Shown here piece after piece: positions 59,249 through 64,000 of a stretch of DNA of 64,000 nucleotides (position 1 is the stretch's first letter; every line of letters begins with the position of its first letter). Position numbers and translations under genes: made by a program. The DNA comes from Pseudomonas sp. (lineage in GTDB: Bacteria > Pseudomonadota > Gammaproteobacteria > Pseudomonadales > Pseudomonadaceae): the NCBI GenBank assembly GCA_030656145.1, contig JAUSOF010000009.1, positions 24,852 through 88,851 on the forward strand. The letters are read 5' to 3'. The notes under the pieces are model-generated. The model was not told the origin of the DNA. It saw nothing but the letters and a program-made list of their open reading frames with translations, and ran no database searches.

Positions 59249-61169
59249 ACCCCAGCCCTCCCAGCTTCTGACGGATCAACTGATCGAGTTCCGCGCCCTT
59301 GGCCATCTGCTCGCCAAGCTGAGCAGTCAGCTTTTGCATCTTGTCGGCAAAGGCTTCGTCGTCATCCTCCACCGCTTCGGCACCGACATAACGGCCCGGC
59401 GTCAACACATGGCCGTGCTCAGCGATTTCACTGAGTTTGACGCTGCGGCAAAAGCCGGCGATGTCCTGGTATTTGGCAATCTCGCCGCCCACATCCAGTG
59501 GCTCGCCGCGCCAGTTGGCGACGGTCTGCGCGATGCGTTCGATGTCGCTGTCGAGCAGTTCGATCTGCACGCGGCTGACGTTGGTGCCGAGCTTGCGGGC
59601 GTCGATAAACAGCACTTCGCCGGGGCGGGCGACCTTCTGTTTGGCCAAAAACCACAGGCAGGCGGGAATTTGGGTGTTGAAGAACAGCTGGCCGGGCAGC
59701 GCTACCATCACTTCCACCACATCGGCCTCAACCATGGCGCGGCGGATATCGCCTTCACTGTTCTGGCTGGAACTCATCGAGCCGTTGGCCAGCACGATGC
59801 CGGCGCGGCCGCTGGGTTTGAGGTGGTAGAGCATGTGTTGCAGCCAGGCGTAGTTGGCATTGCCCACAGGCGGGTTGCCATAGACCCAGCGCGGGTCGCC
59901 TTCCAGGCTGCCGTGCCACCAGTCGCTAATATTAAACGGCGGGTTGGCCAGCACAAAGTCGGCGCGCAGGTCGGAATGCTGGTTGCGGATAAAGGTGTCG
60001 GCCGGCTCTTTGCCCAGGTTGAAGTCGATGCCACGAATGGCCAAGTTCATCGCCGCCAAGCGCCAGGTGGTGGGATTGGCCTCCTGACCGTAGATGGACA
60101 CATCGCCGAGCTTGCCGCCGTGGGCCTCGATGAACTTCTCGGACTGCACAAACATGCCGCCCGATCCGCAGCACGGGTCATACACCTTGCCATGGTGCGG
60201 GTTGAGCACCGCCACCAGAGTTTTAACGATGCTGGCCGGGGTATAGAACTGCCCGCCTCTTTTGCCTTCGGCGCTGGCGAACTGGCCGAGGAAGTATTCG
60301 TAGACCTGGCCGAGCAGGTCGCGGGCTTTGTTGGCGTCGGTGCCAAAGCCGATGGTGGAAATCAAATCCACCAGCTCGCCGAGCTTGCCATCCGGCAATT
60401 GGGCGCGGGCGTAGCGTTTGTCGAGGATGTTCTTCAGGCGCGGGTTTTCCGCTTCGATGGCGCTCAGGGCGTCGTCGATGCGCTTACCGATATCCACCTG
60501 CTTGGCGGCGGCGCGCAACGACTCCCAACGGGCCACGGCCGGCACCCAGAACACGTTGACCTCTTTGTAGTAGTCGCGGTCTTCCAGCTCGGCTTCAAGC
60601 GCGTCGGCATCGCTATCAGCCAGGTAGTAATCGTCGCTGGGATCGCAGAGCTTGTGCGTAAGCTCAGCACGCCGGCCGCCAAAGCTGTCGGAGATGTACT
60701 TGAGGAAGATCAGCCCGAGCACAATGTGTTTGTACTCGGCGGCGTCCATGTTGGCGCGCATTTTATCGGCGGTGGCCCAGAGGGTTTTCGCCAGGTCTTG
60801 CAGGGTGCTGCTGACCTGTTGCTTGGCCGGGCTGCGCACGGCGGCTACGGCCTCGGCCAAATAGGCGCCGGATGCTTCGGCCACGCCTGCCGGCTCAAAG
60901 CGCTCGCGGGCTTTATTCAGGGCTTGCTGCGCCAGGCTCAGGCTGGCGCCCTCCTCGACCTGGGTACGCTTGACCGCACCGCCGCGGCCACGGCCTTTGG
61001 CCAGTTCACCGGCGTCGATCAGCGCATCACGCGCCGTCCAGAACTGATCTTCACTGATATCCGACAGTTGCGCTTTTAACCGCTCAAACAACGCTTGATT
61101 GCCAATGCTGCTGCCGTCCGCCGGCACTGCAGCCAGCAGGGCCTCGCCAAGTTGGGCCAAACCACTCAT
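59238..61169 (-). CDS. hsdM: Type I restriction enzyme, methylase subunit HsdM
   Basis: N6-adenine methyltransferase of the type I complex. The ATG at 61169 has GGAG about 8 nt upstream (protein MSGLAQLGEALLAA), giving 643 aa; the open frame extends 13 codons further. An N-terminal extension of about 110 residues, with a basic helical linker, precedes the usual HsdM N-domain; the SAM motif is DPCCGSGGMF (331-340) and the catalytic motif NPPF at 409-412. It leads the hsdM-hsdS pair after a 99-bp gap from the membrane-protein genes. Confidence 0.95.
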   Translation of the reverse strand: MSGLAQLGEALLAAVPADGSSIGNQALFERLKAQLSDISEDQFWTARDALIDAGELAKGRGRGGAVKRTQVEEGASLSLAQQALNKARERFEPAGVAEASGAYLAEAVAAVRSPAKQQVSSTLQDLAKTLWATADKMRANMDAAEYKHIVLGLIFLKYISDSFGGRRAELTHKLCDPSDDYYLADSDADALEAELEDRDYYKEVNVFWVPAVARWESLRAAAKQVDIGKRIDDALSAIEAENPRLKNILDKRYARAQLPDGKLGELVDLISTIGFGTDANKARDLLGQVYEYFLGQFASAEGKRGGQFYTPASIVKTLVAVLNPHHGKVYDPCCGSGGMFVQSEKFIEAHGGKLGDVSIYGQEANPTTWRLAAMNLAIRGIDFNLGKEPADTFIRNQHSDLRADFVLANPPFNISDWWHGSLEGDPRWVYGNPPVGNANYAWLQHMLYHLKPSGRAGIVLANGSMSSSQNSEGDIRRAMVEADVVEVMVALPGQLFFNTQIPACLWFLAKQKVARPGEVLFIDARKLGTNVSRVQIELLDSDIERIAQTVANWRGEPLDVGGEIAKYQDIAGFCRSVKLSEIAEHGHVLTPGRYVGAEAVEDDDEAFADKMQKLTAQLGEQMAKGAELDQLIRQKLGGLGYEF

Positions 61170-61268
61170 ACAACACTCCTCAGGTCGCCGCAGCGGTGCG
61201 GCGATCAATACTCAGCTGGCGGCGCATCACCTCGAATAGGCAAGATGCGTCCGCTTTAAATCAGGTAT

Positions 61269-61769
61269 TTAGCGTCCGAATCGTCTAGGTAATTTGCCGG
61301 TGCTTTTGTCGTGCACCAAGGCATGGATCACGGGGACCATAAACAACGTCCAGAAAATCGACTTCCGCCGTGAGCTGCCCGTTTTGGCGCTGAATGACTC
61401 CAGCAGGTTGAAGGAGAAAAACAGCGCCGTTGGGATTTTCACATAGAGGGCCAGCAAGGCTTTAAGCGGGTTCAGGTTATCGGCTACGGTGCGCAGCAGC
61501 ACAAACGCCAGCAATAGACCCTCCAGCACCAGCAGTACAATAAACAAACCAGCAGTCAGCTCGTTCACGGCTTCCTTGCCGCCCAGCAGGATAAAAGCCG
61601 GCGTCATCAGCACTGGCAATATGTAGAGACCCGCCACCAGCATGACGTCGTAGTAGTTGCGGTAAACCACCACCTTGCCCTTGGCTCCCAACCAAAGGCC
61701 AAGCGCATAGACCACCACCAAAGCGACCAGAATCCAGACCCAGGCATGTTCAATTTGCGGCCACTGCAT
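61269..61769 (-). CDS. Uncharacterised multi-pass membrane protein A
   Basis: Unrecognised. The 166-residue protein has about four to five hydrophobic segments (roughly 10-28, 43-65, 72-95, 105-125, 138-152) and a basic tail (KLPRRFGR); no enzyme motif is visible. Its ATG is 11 bp after the stop of the 292-aa membrane protein, so the two are an operon, and hsdM follows 99 bp later on the same strand. Co-location with a defence island suggests, but does not show, a defence or membrane-sensing role. Confidence 0.7.
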   Translation of the reverse strand: MQWPQIEHAWVWILVALVVVYALGLWLGAKGKVVVYRNYYDVMLVAGLYILPVLMTPAFILLGGKEAVNELTAGLFIVLLVLEGLLLAFVLLRTVADNLNPLKALLALYVKIPTALFFSFNLLESFSAKTGSSRRKSIFWTLFMVPVIHALVHDKSTGKLPRRFGR

Positions 61770-61780
61770 CTTGCAGCCTC

Positions 61781-62659
61781 CTAAGCTGTAACGGCTTTCA
61801 GCTCGACATCACGCCATCCCCATAGAAGGGAAAAAACGCGCTTGAGCCCATAGAGGAACAACAGCGGTAGCAGGATGGTTTTGAGGATAAAGACGGCCAT
61901 CAGGTCGACCACACTTGGGACAGCATTATCCAGCTCTTCTTTGGCTGCGCCGGCGTCGAGTTGCGACATCATGCTTTGCGTCCTTTCGGCAAAACCGCCC
62001 ACTCCATTTTTGAGTGAATCAAAGAATCCTTTTTCTTCTTCAGCTGGTTTACTTTCTGCGGGCGCCTCAGCTACACGTGCAGAAATCTCCTCGGAAACAA
62101 TGCTCACACCGTCTAAACGCTGATCGATACCTTCTCGCAGAAAAACAATATCAACCCAGCTATTGGCCAAGATTGCCAGCACGATGGCAAAGCGTAGAAA
62201 AACCAAGGTTAAGACCGTACGAAACAGTGGTCCGACTGCAGACGTGATATTTAGCAGCGCAGTGAGGGCAAACGCGGCCACGCTGGCTGTCAGCAGGATG
62301 TTGAAAAAAGCGCTGGAGGTGATTGCGATCAGTATTTTCTGGATCAGTAGTGAGCCAATAGACAGCTCCATGATGGCGGCAAAGCGTTCGACCAAATCAT
62401 TCACTGGGTCCAGGATTTCCCCTGGAGAAACATCAAACGCAACGCCAAAGCTGCCCCCGACCGATACGCTTTGCAGCACAGACACCACCCCATTGATACC
62501 ACGGGCTACGGCATAGGTTGAAAAGGCCTGCACCAGGGCCTCGTCAACATACTTACCGGAAGATCGGTCAAGCACTCCAACCCAGGACATAGCCACCGCC
62601 AAAAGCATGGCCACCAAGACCATCATGTATTTGCGCTTGCTCAATTCGGTTTCGTTCAT
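61781..62659 (-). CDS. Uncharacterised membrane protein B
   Basis: Unrecognised. The ATG at 62659 gives 292 aa (MNETELSKRKYMM); the frame continues upstream to 62836 without protein-like composition. Hydrophobic segments lie near residues 11-30, 103-138, 146-168 and 258-278. Between the third and last is a charged helical region rich in Glu/Lys/Ala (about 175-250) that could face the cytoplasm or periplasm. No catalytic motif is seen. It is upstream of and probably co-transcribed with membrane protein A. Confidence 0.7.
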   Translation of the reverse strand: MNETELSKRKYMMVLVAMLLAVAMSWVGVLDRSSGKYVDEALVQAFSTYAVARGINGVVSVLQSVSVGGSFGVAFDVSPGEILDPVNDLVERFAAIMELSIGSLLIQKILIAITSSAFFNILLTASVAAFALTALLNITSAVGPLFRTVLTLVFLRFAIVLAILANSWVDIVFLREGIDQRLDGVSIVSEEISARVAEAPAESKPAEEEKGFFDSLKNGVGGFAERTQSMMSQLDAGAAKEELDNAVPSVVDLMAVFILKTILLPLLFLYGLKRVFSLLWGWRDVELKAVTA

Positions 62660-62883
62660 TTTTAACCTCTGTGCGCTCAAAGCTGCAGCTCTTCGAGCGC
62701 GGAATATCCGCATCGAAAGCGCCGAATAAGAAATAGTGGGCTTGAAAGGCTGAGCAGCGAGGTGACTGGAGGCAAATCCATGTGCAACCTGCATACCATC
62801 CCTGAGTCGTTTTGCGATGCTGGCCACCTTAGCCACTGGCCGGGCATGGGTAAAGCAATCCCCGGTGTATTTTGCCGTGCGGG

Positions 62884-63552
62884 TCAGTTAACCGGCACGC
62901 ACGCATCTGACATGGGGGTTTTCGCCACATCGCCACGCCCTTTGCAGGCCAGGCTGATCCGCATGCCCTGCTGCAGGCCGGCGGCGTAATTGCGATGAGC
63001 ACTGTCTAGCTCGAACTGCGGCTCCATGAACGAATTGACCCCGCCGCGCAGGGTGACGTATGGATTGCCAAACAGGTCGGTATTGATCGAGTCCACCACA
63101 CCGCTGACCTTGAAGCGCTGGCCCTTGTAGCGTTGATCGGCAGCAACGGTGTTGCGCTCGTAGTCAGCAGCCATTTGCTGGGCGCTGTACTCCGGCAATG
63201 GCTGGGCCTGCTGAACAACCTTTGCCGGCTGATTCGGCGCTGCGGCCGATGACGCCAGGTCTTGGCCTTCACGCCCCAGGACAGCAAAGAGCGTAAGGGC
63301 AAACCAGGCAAAACCGATGATGCGGCTGGTTGTGCTGTGGCCCTGCCTCAACAGGAACCAGGTAAACACCACCGGCAGCAGAAAGATGCCTAACCCCAGC
63401 CCGAAACCTACCGAACGCGGCGCGACTACAAGAGCATCCGGAACCCGTGCTGGGCCTCCCGTACCTGACGCTATTGGCGCGCCACAGTGCGGACAAGCCG
63501 CAGCCTGATCACTCGCCATACGCCCGCATTCGCCACAATCGATCAATGCCAT
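62884..63552 (-). CDS. Zinc-ribbon membrane protein with OB-fold-like C-terminal domain
   Basis: Unrecognised family. The ATG at 63552 gives 222 aa starting with a four-cysteine zinc ribbon (Cys6, Cys9, Cys20, Cys23 in CGECG...CPHCG). Two membrane helices follow (about residues 48-66 and 76-92), then a soluble domain containing YKGQRFKVSGVVDSINTD and NPYVTLRGG, resembling the tRNA_anti-like OB fold of periplasmic/exported proteins. It is divergent from the WYL regulator gene with operator-like palindromes between, so it may be a regulated target. Confidence 0.75.
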   Translation of the reverse strand: MALIDCGECGRMASDQAAACPHCGAPIASGTGGPARVPDALVVAPRSVGFGLGLGIFLLPVVFTWFLLRQGHSTTSRIIGFAWFALTLFAVLGREGQDLASSAAAPNQPAKVVQQAQPLPEYSAQQMAADYERNTVAADQRYKGQRFKVSGVVDSINTDLFGNPYVTLRGGVNSFMEPQFELDSAHRNYAAGLQQGMRISLACKGRGDVAKTPMSDACVPVN

Positions 63553-63616
63553 GCTGCTACTCCTTGAATTGAATTCCTTACCCGCCGGGATCAATCCGGC
63601 TTGTTTGCGGAATTCA

Positions 63617-63643
63617 AGATATGTAGCATCGCTAGACATATCT
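63617..63643. promoter_or_regulatory. Inverted repeat upstream of the WYL regulator
   Basis: AGATATGT (63617-63624) and ACATATCT (63636-63643) are perfect 8-bp inverted repeats spaced by 11 bp, in the 138-bp divergent intergenic region. A dimeric WYL repressor would suit such a site, but binding is not shown. Confidence 0.55.
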
Positions 63644-63650
63644 AGAGTGG

Positions 63651-63666
63651 TTACCTGAACAGGTAA
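63651..63666. promoter_or_regulatory. Second palindrome upstream of the WYL regulator
   Basis: TTACCTG-AA-CAGGTAA has perfect 7-bp arms and ends 24 bp before the ATG at 63691. It may be an operator for autoregulation. Confidence 0.55.
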
Positions 63667-63690
63667 AGTTTTCAAGCAGGTGGGGACGCA

Positions 63691-64000
63691 ATGAAACGCA
63701 CACAATCGATCGAATCTGTCCGCTGGGATCTGGCCCTGCGCTACCGCCTGATCGAGACGGTAGCCTGGTGGGAAGGACGGCTGACCACCGGCCACCTGAT
63801 GCAGAGTTTCGGTATCAGCAGGCAGCAGGCATCCAAGGACATCAACACCTACATTAATCAACATGCGCCGGAAAACCTGGCGTACGACAAGCGCCTCAAG
63901 GGCTACGTCCCCAGCGCGCAGTTCGCCCCACGGTTCATCGATGACAGCGCCAGCGCCTATCTGCATCTGCTCAACCAGAACCATGAGCGCGCGCACTATA
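63691..64000 (+). CDS. Probable WYL-family transcriptional regulator, N-terminal part (cut by window edge)
   Basis: Only the first 103 codons are visible. The start MKRTQSIESVRWDLALRYRL and the segment LMQSFGISRQQASKDINTYI form a winged helix like that of WYL-domain repressors of defence islands (BrxR/CapW-type); the diagnostic WYL domain would lie beyond the edge. It diverges from the zinc-ribbon gene and likely controls part of this island. The ATG at 63691 is chosen because AGGTGGGGA lies about 5-10 nt upstream. Confidence 0.75.
   Translation, partial: MKRTQSIESVRWDLALRYRLIETVAWWEGRLTTGHLMQSFGISRQQASKDINTYINQHAPENLAYDKRLKGYVPSAQFAPRFIDDSASAYLHLLNQNHERAHY

Noticed and set aside
59172..61079. 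635-codon open frame antisense to hsdM
   Set aside because: Shadow of the confident HsdM gene without homology.
38519..61208. Possible BREX or DISARM system
   Set aside because: A PLD/helicase and methylase are present, but there is no PglX, BrxC, PglZ, or DrmA/DrmB-type protein; the methylase is a standard HsdM.
62762..62989. Short plus-strand open frame upstream of the membrane-protein genes
   Set aside because: Overlaps the end of the zinc-ribbon gene on the other strand, with no recognisable motif.

Overview
This is chromosomal DNA of a Pseudomonas species (gammaproteobacterium). The left half carries the familiar Pseudomonas order folP-ftsH-rlmE / yhbY / greA-carB-carA-dapB-dnaJ-dnaK-grpE / recN / fur / bamE / rnfH-ratA / smpB / lldR-lldP-lldD-dld, ending in a hybrid histidine kinase and the tmRNA gene ssrA. 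The products are near their usual lengths and no core gene looks broken. Recognisable control sites include two sigma-32-type promoters (grpE, dnaK), a LexA-type box before recN, two LldR-type palindromes beside lldR/lldP, and several intrinsic terminators.

The chromosome changes character at the 3' end of ssrA (31193-31580), a common island integration site. From there to 38.5 kb lies a patchwork of mobile debris and cargo: IS-end-like repeats, a class II Fic protein, a P4-type integrase N-terminus fused in frame to an IS3-family transposase fragment, a Fur-box-preceded catecholate-siderophore-type TonB receptor, and an exported metallo-beta-lactamase-fold hydrolase. A terminator-like direct repeat (38 bp exact, about 83 bp overall) brackets the integrase/receptor/hydrolase segment.

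From 38.5 to 62.7 kb almost everything is on the minus strand and forms a dense anti-phage defence island. In transcription order it runs: two uncharacterised membrane proteins, hsdM, hsdS, a complete type I Zorya system (zorA, zorB, zorC, zorD), a winged-helix/PD-(D/E)XK protein, a DUF1016 nuclease, a decayed RAYT transposase, an AlbA_2/Schlafen-like ATP-binding protein, a second Fic protein, hsdR, and a phospholipase-D/helicase fusion overlapping the end of hsdR. The type I restriction system is therefore split, with Zorya and accessory genes between hsdS and hsdR. Many adjacent genes overlap (ATGA or longer), so coupled translation is likely. hsdR carries an in-frame REP inverted repeat that adds about 20 residues inside the motor domain.

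At the right edge, a zinc-ribbon/OB-fold-like membrane protein diverges from the start of a probable WYL-family regulator, with inverted repeats between them. Zorya and type I restriction are known systems. The parts that look least described are the membrane-protein pair upstream of hsdM, the zinc-ribbon protein, the PLD-helicase joined to hsdR, and the winged-helix nuclease behind zorD.
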